This document shows, in pieces, positions 1 through 8,007 of a stretch of 64,000 bases of DNA. Below the pieces are notes generated by a model, which did not search any database, was not told where the DNA came from, and saw only the letters and a program-made list of their open reading frames with translations. The stretch's first letter is position 1; each line of letters begins with the position of its first letter. Location of the stretch: assembly GCF_900104455.1 (NCBI RefSeq), contig NZ_FNHB01000005.1:62001-126000 (forward strand), read 5' to 3'. This stretch comes from Dendrosporobacter quercicolus (GTDB lineage Bacteria > Bacillota > Negativicutes > DSM-1736 > Dendrosporobacteraceae). Position numbers and translations under genes: made by a program.

Positions 1-2163
1 TCCTGCATACACCGATACGCCGGTTTGCGCCGCATAGTACTTTTTATTGGCCAAGTTGTAGACATTCAATGAATATTTCCAGGCATTGGCCTTATAATAC
101 ACAACCGCGTCCATAACGTTATACCCGGGAACCCAGGTTGTGTTAAGCGTGTCAAAAGGTCGTTTGCTCACATGGGTTATCCCGCCGCCGAAACCGAAGC
201 CTTGCCAGGCACCACCCTGAATTTCGTAAGTCGACCATAATCTAAATGTCTGTTTAGGTACTGCTACAGTTTGTTTGCCAACCCATGCAGGATACTGGGG
301 GTTTTTGACCACAGTTGAATCATTATTTGAATAGGCCGCCAGCAGATTCCACCCTGGCTTAATCTGGTAACTAAGATCCAGTTCGTAGCCCCGGCTTGCC
401 TGTTCCCCAATTAACCGGTAATCAGTATCGGCGGTAGTTCCCAGATTGGTAATAATGTTTGTTTGATGAATGTTGTAACGCGATAATGTCAGGCTGGCTT
501 TGTCACTAATGTTAAATTTGACGCCACCCTCAAGCTGGCGGCCCCTTTTGGGTTTAAATGTTTGAATTCCGACAGGTTGTCCGCCAACCCGGATGTTTTG
601 CGACGAATTATAATTAAAAGATGTACCATAGCCAATAAACCAGGTAAGCCCAGGCGATGACTCATAAGTCGAACCGACCCGGTAGGTTGTGTCAGATACG
701 CTCCCTCCGGTATCATCGACAGTCTGAGCGTAGGAGGCATGGCTGAGCCCTCCCGAAACCCTTAGTTTATCCGAAACAGCCACTGTATCGGCTAAATAAG
801 TACTATGCCGGTACTTGGACGTCGATCTCCAAGGGCTTACCTCCGCAGCAGGCTTGGGATCAAATACCGGCTTGAGATAATCCACAGGGGTGAGCGTTTC
901 GCCTGCCGATATGGGCCAGGTCTGTTTATACCTGGACCATTCATAACCCAGAGTCACATGATGAGCCAGTCCGCCCGCCGTAAATTTGGCATTAGCGGTT
1001 GTATCCCAGGCATAGGTGTCGGTATTATAGATATCCCAGCTATAATAAGATAATATTTTCCCTGTTGTATAATCCCCGTCAACCCAGCGTTCATCACCGA
1101 TATACCTCCGGTCATTGTGGGTTCCGCTGTAACGAACAGCCGAAGTGACTGTCCAGATATCGTTAATCTGATGGTCCACTCTGGCGCTGAGCGCGCGGCC
1201 AATAAAATAATGCCGTTGACCGGGGTCATAATAATTGGCGTCATAAGGAACAAGCCTGTATGGTGCAACAATTGTGCCAATGGCCGGTAATCCGCCGACA
1301 TAGCCGCCGGCAAGATTATAATGATTATACATTGCCTGAAATGTGTAGGTAGTATCATTGCGCGGTTGTCCCTGTACAATCAAGCTGCCGTTAAAATGAT
1401 TATTATGAACATTTTTTTGAAATTGCGCCAGGTGATCTGTAGACACAATGGTTCTAGACAGCCATTTACCATCTTGCGTTAGGGGAACCGATGCGTCGAA
1501 ACTGACACTTCTGCTGCCCCAGGAACCATACTCCAGCCCGATGGAATAAGCTTCTTCCGTCAGCGGTTTTTTTGTGATATAGTTGATAATCCCCCCGGGC
1601 TGCATCTGGCCAAAAAACAGCGAACTAGGCCCTTTAAGCACTTCAATGCGATCTAGATTTCCGGTCCATCCCGCCACACCTGAGGGATCATATAAACCAT
1701 CAAAAAAATAATTATTTGCTGCAAAACCGCGAATATAAAAAGACGGATTTAAATTGGCATTGGGATTCCATACACCAGTGTCGGTATTAACCCCGGCAAC
1801 ATTGGCCAGTACTTTGGCCACCGTATCGGCATGTTGCTCTTCAATGACTTTCTGACCGATTGCAGTGACCGTCTGCGGAATATCTTTCGTCTCCGCCTCT
1901 GTTTTACTGCCGGTGGAACTGCGGGTAACCACGTAATTGGTTACCCCTTCCGCAGTGGGAGTCTGTCCGATGACGAGTTCCTGTTTTCTTCTTTCTTGAA
2001 CTTCTATTTCCGTCATCGGAATTTGATCAGACGGTTCTAGCTGCTGTTCCTCCTGCGCCGTCTTGGCCGCGGAATCCTCGGCCAAGGTTATCCCCTGCGT
2101 CCCCAACGACAAGGCAATGGTCAACGTACCATAAAGCAACAGTTTCGCTTGTTTGCGGCTCAC
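1..2163 (-). CDS. TonB-dependent siderophore-type receptor, C-terminus cut by window edge
   Basis: The reading frame is open from a GTG at 2163 to the first base of the window, 721 codons with no stop, so the C-terminal end of the barrel is missing. A signal peptide of about 28 residues (hydrophobic LTIALSLGTQG, cleavage near LA/ED) is followed by a plug domain with IPQTVTAIG, YIRGFAANNYFFDG, DRIEVLKGPSSLFFG and a GGIINYITKKP-like end, all typical of the siderophore-receptor family (FhuA/FpvA type). The remainder is alternating aromatic beta-barrel sequence. GTG is chosen because a GGGGG-rich ribosome site lies about 9 bases upstream and no ATG precedes the signal peptide. It lies 33 bases downstream of a metal-binding HMA gene on the same strand and is probably cotranscribed with it. 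The substrate cannot be read from sequence; a ferric or other metal chelate is likely. Confidence 0.93.
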   Translation of the reverse strand, partial: MSRKQAKLLLYGTLTIALSLGTQGITLAEDSAAKTAQEEQQLEPSDQIPMTEIEVQERRKQELVIGQTPTAEGVTNYVVTRSSTGSKTEAETKDIPQTVTAIGQKVIEEQHADTVAKVLANVAGVNTDTGVWNPNANLNPSFYIRGFAANNYFFDGLYDPSGVAGWTGNLDRIEVLKGPSSLFFGQMQPGGIINYITKKPLTEEAYSIGLEYGSWGSRSVSFDASVPLTQDGKWLSRTIVSTDHLAQFQKNVHNNHFNGSLIVQGQPRNDTTYTFQAMYNHYNLAGGYVGGLPAIGTIVAPYRLVPYDANYYDPGQRHYFIGRALSARVDHQINDIWTVTSAVRYSGTHNDRRYIGDERWVDGDYTTGKILSYYSWDIYNTDTYAWDTTANAKFTAGGLAHHVTLGYEWSRYKQTWPISAGETLTPVDYLKPVFDPKPAAEVSPWRSTSKYRHSTYLADTVAVSDKLRVSGGLSHASYAQTVDDTGGSVSDTTYRVGSTYESSPGLTWFIGYGTSFNYNSSQNIRVGGQPVGIQTFKPKRGRQLEGGVKFNISDKASLTLSRYNIHQTNIITNLGTTADTDYRLIGEQASRGYELDLSYQIKPGWNLLAAYSNNDSTVVKNPQYPAWVGKQTVAVPKQTFRLWSTYEIQGGAWQGFGFGGGITHVSKRPFDTLNTTWVPGYNVMDAVVYYKANAWKYSLNVYNLANKKYYAAQTGVSVYAG

Positions 2164-2196
2164 TCTTTCTAACCCCCTTCAATAAACAGTAAGGCT

Positions 2197-2403
2197 CTAG
2201 TCAATTACGGTAAAGCCGAGATCTTCTATTGCCTCGACCAATACGTCCGTCTTCGCCGAACCAATAATGGTTGCCTGTCTCGCTTCCAGCTCAACAGTGA
2301 CATGCGTTACTCCGGGAATTGCAGCAAGTCTTTTTTCTACTTTTCCCCTGCAGCCATTGCAGGACATGCCTTCAATTTTTAATACACTTTTTTGCTCACT
2401 CAT
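2197..2403 (-). CDS. Heavy-metal-associated (HMA) domain protein, CopZ-like
   Basis: A 68-residue protein consisting of one HMA fold. The metal site GMSCNGC has Cys15 and Cys18, followed by the family pattern VEKRLAAIPGV and VELEARQATI. Such proteins bind Cu(I) or other soft metals and pass them to P-type ATPases or regulators. An in-frame start further upstream would merely translate the ribosome site AAGGGAGGTGG, so the ATG at 2403 is taken. No P-type ATPase is adjacent; instead the gene sits directly in front of a TonB receptor, which is an unusual pairing and suggests a shared metal signal. The leader upstream carries a terminator and two hairpins. Confidence 0.9.
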   Translation of the reverse strand: MSEQKSVLKIEGMSCNGCRGKVEKRLAAIPGVTHVTVELEARQATIIGSAKTDVLVEAIEDLGFTVID

Positions 2404-2474
2404 CAAACCACCTCCCTTCACTACCGTTGGAAAACCCGGCTAGCACCGAGCCTAGGCAAGGGCGACAGCCGTTC

Positions 2475-2511
2475 GTTGCACTTATGCAACAGAAAGTACT
2501 TATACTTTCTG
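2475..2511 (-). promoter_or_regulatory. Tandem hairpins with identical TAAG loops in the HMA leader
   Basis: Two perfect inverted repeats abut and share one base: GTTGCA-CTTA-TGCAAC (2475-2490) and CAGAAAGTA-CTTA-TACTTTCTG (2490-2511) as read on plus. In the minus-strand transcript both loops read UAAG. They lie between the terminator at 2513-2566 and the HMA ribosome site, so they belong to the 5' leader of the HMA/TonB-receptor unit. Function unknown; protein binding or transcript stability are possibilities. Confidence 0.5.
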
Positions 2512-2512
2512 T

Positions 2513-2566
2513 AAAAAAAAACTAAAGACTAACTCTATCGTATGTCGATAAACTTAGCCTTTAGTT
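2513..2566 (-). terminator. Intrinsic terminator inside the HMA leader (candidate attenuator)
   Basis: On the minus strand AACTAAAGGCTAA pairs with TTAGTCTTTAGTT (12 of 13), with an inner TATCG/CGATA helix, and the stem runs directly into nine T residues. No gene lies upstream on that strand, so it would stop a transcript started in the divergent HxlR promoter region before it reaches the HMA gene. Confidence 0.7.
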
Positions 2567-2618
2567 CTTGCTAATCAGCTGATTCTTCACGCATGAAGCA
2601 TTTCTGTATGAAATTGGT

Positions 2619-2699
2619 ATATCCGGATATTTAAGCGTTAATAGAATAATATAGTATAATCTGTTATTCCACAAGTACGAATAATTATATGATATACTA
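2619..2699. promoter_or_regulatory. Divergent promoter region with 12-bp palindrome
   Basis: An AT-rich stretch between the HxlR and HMA genes. It holds a perfect palindrome ATATCCGGATAT (2619-2630) and -10-like boxes TATAAT (2655-2660) and TATACT (2694-2699). HxlR regulators usually bind dyads at their own divergent promoters, so the palindrome is a plausible operator. The -35 elements are weak. Confidence 0.4.
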
Positions 2700-2729
2700 A
2701 TATGAAAAGTACTAAGGAGGATTTCTCGT

Positions 2730-3083
2730 ATGCCCAAAACATCGATCAGGGGCATGTGTCCGGTGACGGTCAATCAAATGCTGTTGGCTCAGAAATTAAT
2801 TGCAGGCAAATGGAAATTTGTCATTCTATTGTTTTTAAGTGATGGCACGAAAAGATTTAACGAGCTTAATAAATTGTTGCCCGATATCTCCCAGGGCATA
2901 CTCACCCAACAGTTAAGAGAACTCGAACGTGATGGAATCGTACATAGAGAAATATATAAGGAAATACCGCCAAAAGTAGAATATTCATTAACTGATATCG
3001 GGAGAAATTTCATACCGGTTTTAGGTCATGTATTAAAATGGATACAATTTTATAATGAACGCCAACATCAGTTGAGGGAGTAA
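2730..3083 (+). CDS. HxlR-family winged-helix transcriptional regulator
   Basis: A 117-residue single-domain protein with the HxlR signature: an N-terminal CP (Cys10), GKWKFVILLFLSDGTKRFNEL, the recognition helix LTQQLRELERDGIVHR and the wing PPKVEYSLTDIG. Many HxlR proteins sense electrophiles or oxidants through this N-terminal Cys. The start has an AAGGAGG site nine bases upstream. It is divergent from the HMA/TonB-receptor unit and is the natural candidate regulator of it. The specific signal is not readable from the sequence. Confidence 0.93.
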   Translation: MPKTSIRGMCPVTVNQMLLAQKLIAGKWKFVILLFLSDGTKRFNELNKLLPDISQGILTQQLRELERDGIVHREIYKEIPPKVEYSLTDIGRNFIPVLGHVLKWIQFYNERQHQLRE

Positions 3084-3171
3084 CCGGAATTTAACGGTCC
3101 CGGCAGCGTGGCATATTTCTATTCCGCACCGTGTGACCCGGAGTGCCATAAACACTGGTAACAGCGAAAAA

Positions 3172-3213
3172 AACACCTTCCGGATTTTTACGGTAATCTG
3201 GAAGGTGTTTTTG
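3172..3213. terminator. Intrinsic terminator after the HxlR gene
   Basis: AACACCTTCCGGATT pairs with AATCTGGAAGGTGTT across a short loop and is followed by T residues. A-runs on the other side make it usable in both directions, although murI itself ends further right. Confidence 0.8.
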
Positions 3214-3288
3214 TATGGCAAACAAATATACTATTAAAGATTTAGCATAATCCAGCAGGGACATTTATTACGACAGTATACCAGTGGT

Positions 3289-4062
3289 TTATATGCTATG
3301 CAAATAAGTTTGTAATAGTTTTTTATAATCAACGTCATTTGGCGGGAGTTTGCCGTTTGTAATTACAAATTTAATTTTATCATCAACACTGGGAGATATT
3401 CCTTTCTGTTTTACGATATCGGCCAAATAATTTATGGTTCCGACACTTCCGTCGAAAAAAACAGTTTCCCTGGTAAACGATTGTTGCAAAATCGGGGTAA
3501 ATAATGGAAAATGCGTACAACCAAGCACAACGGCGCCGTAATCAGATGGCTTTAAAGCTGCGAATTCCTTTTGCAAATACTGATTTACACTTAAAGTGCC
3601 AAATTCAAACTGCTCGGCAAATTTTACCAGGCCGCCTAACGCCAGCGTATCAACCATTTCTGCCGCATCAAGCCTGTGCACCAATTGGTTGAATTTTTTC
3701 TCCCGTAAAGTAAGGCTGGTTGCCAATACCAATACCTTTTTGCCTCTTTCTTTACAATAAGCAACTGCCGGTTTTACAGCAGGTTCCATGCCAATGATCG
3801 GGAAACTATAATTCTTTCGCAATTTCATGTCAGCGACACTTGTTGCTGTATTACAAGCAATTACCACAGCATCTACTTTAATCCCGGCCAAATAATCCAT
3901 AGCATTTTGAACATATTGCCTTACTTCAATTTTTGTCTTTTCCCCATAAGGCATATGCTCAATATCAGCATAGTAAATGTAGTCAGCAAATGGCAGTATT
4001 TTTAAGGCATGACCAAGAACCGTTAAGCCGCCAATACCAGAGTCAAAAAAGCCGATCTTCAT
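3289..4062 (-). CDS. murI: Glutamate racemase
   Basis: Converts L- to D-glutamate for peptidoglycan in the cytoplasm. The 257 residues carry the full family signature: FFDSGIGGLTV with Asp7, MPYGEK, the first catalytic Cys70 in ACNTAT, and the second Cys182 with His184 in LGCTHFP. Length is normal for the family. The ATG at 4062 has an AAGGGATTAGG ribosome site. It stands alone, with an unrelated regulator on one side and a decayed dehydrogenase on the other. Confidence 0.97.
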   Translation of the reverse strand: MKIGFFDSGIGGLTVLGHALKILPFADYIYYADIEHMPYGEKTKIEVRQYVQNAMDYLAGIKVDAVVIACNTATSVADMKLRKNYSFPIIGMEPAVKPAVAYCKERGKKVLVLATSLTLREKKFNQLVHRLDAAEMVDTLALGGLVKFAEQFEFGTLSVNQYLQKEFAALKPSDYGAVVLGCTHFPLFTPILQQSFTRETVFFDGSVGTINYLADIVKQKGISPSVDDKIKFVITNGKLPPNDVDYKKLLQTYLHSI

Positions 4063-4213
4063 CCTAATCCCTTCCCAGTTCTAAGTATTGTATTTATATT
4101 ATCATGAATCACTCCGTCCAACCATAGAACTCCGATTAAAAAGTCCTGCCTATATCATACCATAAACTAACAGCCGTTGGAATTTTGTAGGGGACGGCTG
4201 TGAATATATTGGA

Positions 4214-4513
4214 TTGAGGGTTTGGCGTGATTTGGTACAAGCATTGCCGGGGCTTCCGGCGTTTGACATTTGTCTAGTAAAGCAAGTAGGCCGGTGCTTT
4301 GTTGTCCCAACAAGCGCCATTTGCAGAGAGTACAAAGAATATGACAGCGCGCTGCCCTATGAGGTGTTCGGAGGCGAATGCTCATGTACCGAGATTAACC
4401 GTCTTATCAAGGCTTATGAGGCAACAGGCAGTGATAGGATCATCGGCATCGGCGGCGGCAAAATTTACGACACCGCCAAGGCGGTTGCCTATTATGCCAG
4501 TACTGAACAATAA
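4214..4513 (+). pseudogene. Remnant of a glycerol dehydrogenase-type iron alcohol dehydrogenase
   Basis: Only a central piece is recognisable. From about 4350, YEVFGGECSCTEINRL is followed by DRIIGIGGGKIYDTAKAVAY, which matches the NAD-binding GGGK..DTAK region of GldA-type enzymes. The real family has about 365 residues. Here both the start and the entire C-terminal metal-binding domain are absent, the frame stops right after the GGGK block, and the upstream 130 bases do not look like a dehydrogenase N-terminus. No ribosome site fits the first start codon. It is best read as a gene relic. Confidence 0.6.
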
Positions 4514-4595
4514 AATTTGATAAGGGTAGGAAAAATTCCTGAGCCAGTACTTGGGGATTTTTATCTGTTCCTATCTAAAATATAAATTCTGTATA

Positions 4596-4660
4596 TTTTA
4601 ATAGTGTCAAAATTAATTTATAATACAGACATGTTTTGCAAACAGTCTGAGTTTAGCGGC
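4596..4660 (+). promoter_or_regulatory. Promoter and short leader of the ECF S-component gene
   Basis: A TATAAT box lies at 4619-4624, with a poor -35 (TTTTAA) 17 bases upstream. The expected leader contains two small hairpins, CAGAC/GTCTG (4626-4649) and TTAGC/GCTAA after it. ECF S-component genes are often riboswitch-controlled, but no known riboswitch consensus was recognised here. Confidence 0.35.
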
Positions 4661-4707
4661 GATGCTAAGCTTAGATTCAATAAGGCGGGAAAGGGGGGGA
4701 AGCCGGT

Positions 4708-5241
4708 ATGGAACAACGGTTTTTAAGTCAAACCAAACAACTGGCTTATGCAGCATTGGGCATTGCTCTAGTGTTTATTTGTACGGTTTTTGTCAATGTT
4801 CGTCTGCCGATTGCCGCCCATGGCGGTTTAATTCATTTGGGGAATGTGCCTTTATTTATGATTGCCATTCTTTACGGGCGTCGCTTAGGCGCTTTGGCGG
4901 GAGGAATTGGCATGGCTCTTTTTGATGTGGTGGGCGGCTGGTTTTTGTGGGCCCCCTTTACACTGGTTGTTGCCGGTCTCATGGGGTATACGGTCGGCGC
5001 TATAGGCGAAAAGCACCAGACTATCAACGCATATGTTCTGGCTTTGATAGCGGCTTGTATCATTAAGGTAGTTGGTTATTATTGCGCTGAGGGGATTATT
5101 TATGGAAATTGGCTGGCACCGATGACATCGGTACCCGGCAACCTCGTTCAGATCGGCGTGGCATCAGTCATTGTGCTGCCTGTCGTGCTAAAGCTGAGAA
5201 GGCATAGAGCCGTTTTTACCTGGGCGGGAAGCCGCAAATGA
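4708..5241 (+). CDS. ECF transporter S-component (substrate-binding membrane subunit)
   Basis: A 177-residue protein with five or six hydrophobic helices. The block GGLIHLGNVPLFMIAI, then YGRRLGALAGGIGMALFD and WAPFTLVVAG, is typical of ECF-type S-components related to the riboflavin-like family (PF07155). These capture a vitamin or precursor and are energised by a shared EcfAA'T module, which is not in this window, so it is probably a group II system. The ATG has a GGGGGG-rich ribosome site. The ligand cannot be assigned. A strong terminator follows immediately, so the gene is monocistronic. Confidence 0.85.
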   Translation: MEQRFLSQTKQLAYAALGIALVFICTVFVNVRLPIAAHGGLIHLGNVPLFMIAILYGRRLGALAGGIGMALFDVVGGWFLWAPFTLVVAGLMGYTVGAIGEKHQTINAYVLALIAACIIKVVGYYCAEGIIYGNWLAPMTSVPGNLVQIGVASVIVLPVVLKLRRHRAVFTWAGSRK

Positions 5242-5248
5242 GGGATCC

Positions 5249-5293
5249 AAACAGTAAACCAGCAACCTTTGCGGAATGCTGGTTTACTGTTTG
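5249..5293. terminator. Intrinsic terminator after the ECF gene
   Basis: A 16-base arm (AAACAGTAAACCAGCA) pairs perfectly with TGCTGGTTTACTGTTT. It separates the ECF gene from the convergent DUF3231 gene and can serve both. Confidence 0.75.
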
Positions 5294-5336
5294 CTCTAGC
5301 TGCAGCTGTCGGAAGACATTGTACGTTTCCTTTGGT

Positions 5337-6353
5337 CTACGGGCTTTTGCCGCTCAAAGCCAGTTCCTTATGGCTCAGCACTTGCGGGGGCGCTTCCAGC
5401 CATCCGTTCTTAATTGCAATATTTATCCCATCTTCTCCATATTGAATAACTTCCGCTGCCATACGCATGTAATCAGTAGCGACATCGGCCCTGCTGCTCT
5501 GCCCTACGGCAGCCCCAATGTCAGCTAGGTTAAACTGGTTTATCAGGATGATATGATTCATCATAAGTTTATCTGAAAAAGGTGGTATGGTAGAGCTGGT
5601 GAGCATAGAGTCCGGGCTTGAGGGTATCGGAATAGCCTCATCCCTCAGCCTGGAGCTTAGCCCCTTGGTCTGTTTTATTCCGATTTCCGCTCCCCGGAGG
5701 AAGTACTTCTTTAATTCCGGATCACGGGCGACTTGGCCAAACCCAGTAATTAATGCTGTACCTAAGAGATTCTCTTGGATAGAAAGAAAAATATGCATGA
5801 GACTGACGACATGGATTGGGCGCTGCTTACCAATGATGTGGCCGATATAACTAGACTTTTCCACAAAATGGGGCGTTTGCGGTATGCTGACAATAGGTGA
5901 TCGGATTAGTATTCCTTTGGTTAGTGCAACCTGTGTTGCGTCTTCGAGTATTTTTGCAGAAGAAGCGACCGCTTCTTGAAACAGGTTCCTTACGTCCGGG
6001 CGAGCGGCTAGAAAAAGAAAAGGCGCCGTCATTTGCAAGGCATATTTAGCTCTTGATAAAACATGATAGAGCGCAAAAGTATCCGAGTACAGCCGGGGGG
6101 CTTCTATGGTTACGTCTTTGTCGCTGAAGCCAACTGGAATGGGCACATTATCACTACGAAAAATGGCGGCTATGTCGCGGGACCGTTTCTCCGAGACGGT
6201 TAGCGCTTGCTGCAGGATCGTCCGTATTTGCTGGTCTTCAGCTTTTGCAATCAGATATTTTTTAACACACACGATCAAGGTATCGCTCATATACATATTC
6301 CATAGATTGCCAATTTCGGCAGAAGTCAGTGGATATTTATTTGCGGTCGGCAT
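5337..6353 (-). CDS. DUF3231 family protein (two tandem ferritin-like repeats)
   Basis: The 338-residue protein reads as two copies of a roughly 150-residue all-helical unit. Each has the family pattern of a helix starting SAEIGNLWNMYMSDT or RPIHVVSLMHIFLSIQENL, then GFGQVARDPELKKYFLRGAEIG and a region I.(P).P....D. DUF3231 proteins are common in endospore formers, often several per genome, and are predicted to have a ferritin-like fold; their role is not established. A tidy AGGAGGT site precedes the ATG. No operon partner is present. Confidence 0.88.
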   Translation of the reverse strand: MPTANKYPLTSAEIGNLWNMYMSDTLIVCVKKYLIAKAEDQQIRTILQQALTVSEKRSRDIAAIFRSDNVPIPVGFSDKDVTIEAPRLYSDTFALYHVLSRAKYALQMTAPFLFLAARPDVRNLFQEAVASSAKILEDATQVALTKGILIRSPIVSIPQTPHFVEKSSYIGHIIGKQRPIHVVSLMHIFLSIQENLLGTALITGFGQVARDPELKKYFLRGAEIGIKQTKGLSSRLRDEAIPIPSSPDSMLTSSTIPPFSDKLMMNHIILINQFNLADIGAAVGQSSRADVATDYMRMAAEVIQYGEDGINIAIKNGWLEAPPQVLSHKELALSGKSP

Positions 6354-6498
6354 TGTATAATGACCTCCTAAGATTTCCGAATAGTTATATCATGCCCACA
6401 GCAAGATAAAAAAACTCTGACGCAGTTTCATTAGCTGAATGAGCCGCTCATTTCATTGACAGACTGTGTTGTGGTGACGACAGGCCAATATCATTTTA

Positions 6499-6527
6499 AA
6501 AGGAACCTTACACAAAAGGTTCCTTTG
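6499..6527 (-). terminator. Terminator of the AAA/VWA operon
   Basis: On the minus strand AAAGGAACCTTT and AAGGTTCCTTTT form a stem followed by a T-rich tail, about 70 bases past the VWA gene stop. The stretch 6354-6595 otherwise holds nothing recognisable. Confidence 0.65.
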
Positions 6528-6595
6528 CTGCAAAAAAGATAAAATTTTACTATCGATAATCCCTTGAAAGGCAACTGATACCGGTTTGGTGAATT

Positions 6596-8002
6596 CTAAA
6601 GATGAATTTTTTCTTGATTATTCATGGAATATCCACCTTTTTCAACATTACTCGTATCTAATGTATTGTCTTTAACTGCAATTTTAGTAAGCTTTTTAAC
6701 TACCCCATAAGGTTTTTTTAATGAAAGCTTATCTCCCTTTCCGGTAATAACCCATAAAGTTTTATAGCCCCTGGGTGTTGAGCGAAGTTGATCTTCACCT
6801 TTGCCATCCGTAAAAAACACTAATAAATTTATCTTCTTAGTGTTCGCATATTCAAAAACCGGAGTAAACCTGGTGCCGCCTCTGATATTGCTTCTAGCTT
6901 TAATATCCTTTACAGATTTGACTTTATACACCCGTCTGATTGCACTATCACATTCGATGATCGTAATTTCGTGATTGTAATTTTTCACGATACTGAGTAC
7001 TTCTTGTATAGCCTGGTTAAATTCTTCATCACTAATGCTGCCGCTGATGTCAAGGGCAACAGCAATTTTTGCTTTGTGACTCCTCAGTTGGCCCCGTAAA
7101 TCCAACCGATCAGGCTGTCTCCGGTTTCTTCTGGTTATCGTTTTCTTTGGATTGCTTTCAACAGCGCCCAGCAACCTTCTAAGATACAAATTCCAAGGCA
7201 GCTCAGCCCTGCTGTTGTTAAGTGATGACAGCATGTTTTCCAAATAGTTTGGCATAGTGCCTTTTTGCGAAGCATCAATAAACTTGCCGGTGAATTCTTT
7301 GAGCGTTTGTTCATCCAGCTCACTGGAATCTGCCCAAATGTCATGGGTTTTTTCAGGATTATACGCAATTGCTATTTTTTCATCTTTTTGGCTGTCATCC
7401 TCTGTTTCATCTTCAGCTATTTCGAGTAAGTCCAGGGCAGCTTGAAGCTTTTCCACATAATATTCAAAAGGCTCGAAGGGCAGGAGCTTTAAAGAATATT
7501 TTAGATTTACCCATTCCAGGGTAGCCGCATATGGCGGCAGATGCTCCAGATGGGTGTTTACTACGATATCCATGGCGATATTTGTTGCCAAGGTGCTATA
7601 ACTATCCTTTACTTGTTTGGCCCTGAGTAAATGCATAGATACTATATGGAGAATTTCATGCTTTATCGTACTTTCCATTTGTTTGATATTCAGAGTCAAA
7701 AAAATTACGGGATTAAAATAGATAACATATTTCGCCCCTTTAAAATTCACAGCAGTAGGGCTGCTTATATCAAGTCGTATTTCTCTTGCCATTTGAAACA
7801 AAAAATACCCATAGAAATTATCTTTGTCTTCCAAAAGGCTTAGATTTACTTTGTCTACAAGGCTGAAAAAATCCTTTTTAAAATCCTCCGGAATAGCTGG
7901 CTGAATATTATCCGCGTCATGTTTTGCTGTTATAAAATGGTGAATGATTTCCGATGCTTTTTCGTAAAGCCTTTCTGCCTGGCTATCAAAGTAAGTTTTC
8001 AT
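6596..8002 (-). CDS. Metallopeptidase-like plus VWA-like domain protein (DUF2201 type)
   Basis: 468 residues in two parts. The N-terminal half is a zincin-like domain with KHEILHIVSMH (His115, Glu116, His119). An acidic linker (DETEDDSQKDE) around residue 200 follows, then a C-terminal VWA-like domain with the MIDAS start LDISGS (Asp318) and FTDGKGED. This architecture is regularly encoded beside a MoxR-type ATPase, as here, and the pair is thought to work as a chaperone or activation machine. The ATG at 8002 is favoured (AGGTG six bases upstream); an alternative GTG at 8011 would overlap the ATPase stop. The substrate is unknown. Base composition is clearly more AT-rich than in surrounding genes. 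Confidence 0.87.
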   Translation of the reverse strand: MKTYFDSQAERLYEKASEIIHHFITAKHDADNIQPAIPEDFKKDFFSLVDKVNLSLLEDKDNFYGYFLFQMAREIRLDISSPTAVNFKGAKYVIYFNPVIFLTLNIKQMESTIKHEILHIVSMHLLRAKQVKDSYSTLATNIAMDIVVNTHLEHLPPYAATLEWVNLKYSLKLLPFEPFEYYVEKLQAALDLLEIAEDETEDDSQKDEKIAIAYNPEKTHDIWADSSELDEQTLKEFTGKFIDASQKGTMPNYLENMLSSLNNSRAELPWNLYLRRLLGAVESNPKKTITRRNRRQPDRLDLRGQLRSHKAKIAVALDISGSISDEEFNQAIQEVLSIVKNYNHEITIIECDSAIRRVYKVKSVKDIKARSNIRGGTRFTPVFEYANTKKINLLVFFTDGKGEDQLRSTPRGYKTLWVITGKGDKLSLKKPYGVVKKLTKIAVKDNTLDTSNVEKGGYSMNNQEKIHL

Positions 8003-8007
8003 CCATA

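Noticed and set aside
954-1379. 141-codon minus-strand frame
   Set aside because: It lies inside the TonB receptor in another frame and has a composition unlike a protein.
4214-4513. A small functional protein
   Set aside because: It matches only an internal slice of glycerol dehydrogenase and has no ribosome site.
4540-4700. A vitamin riboswitch in front of the ECF S-component gene
   Set aside because: Only two short hairpins are visible and no TPP, FMN, preQ1 or cobalamin consensus was found.
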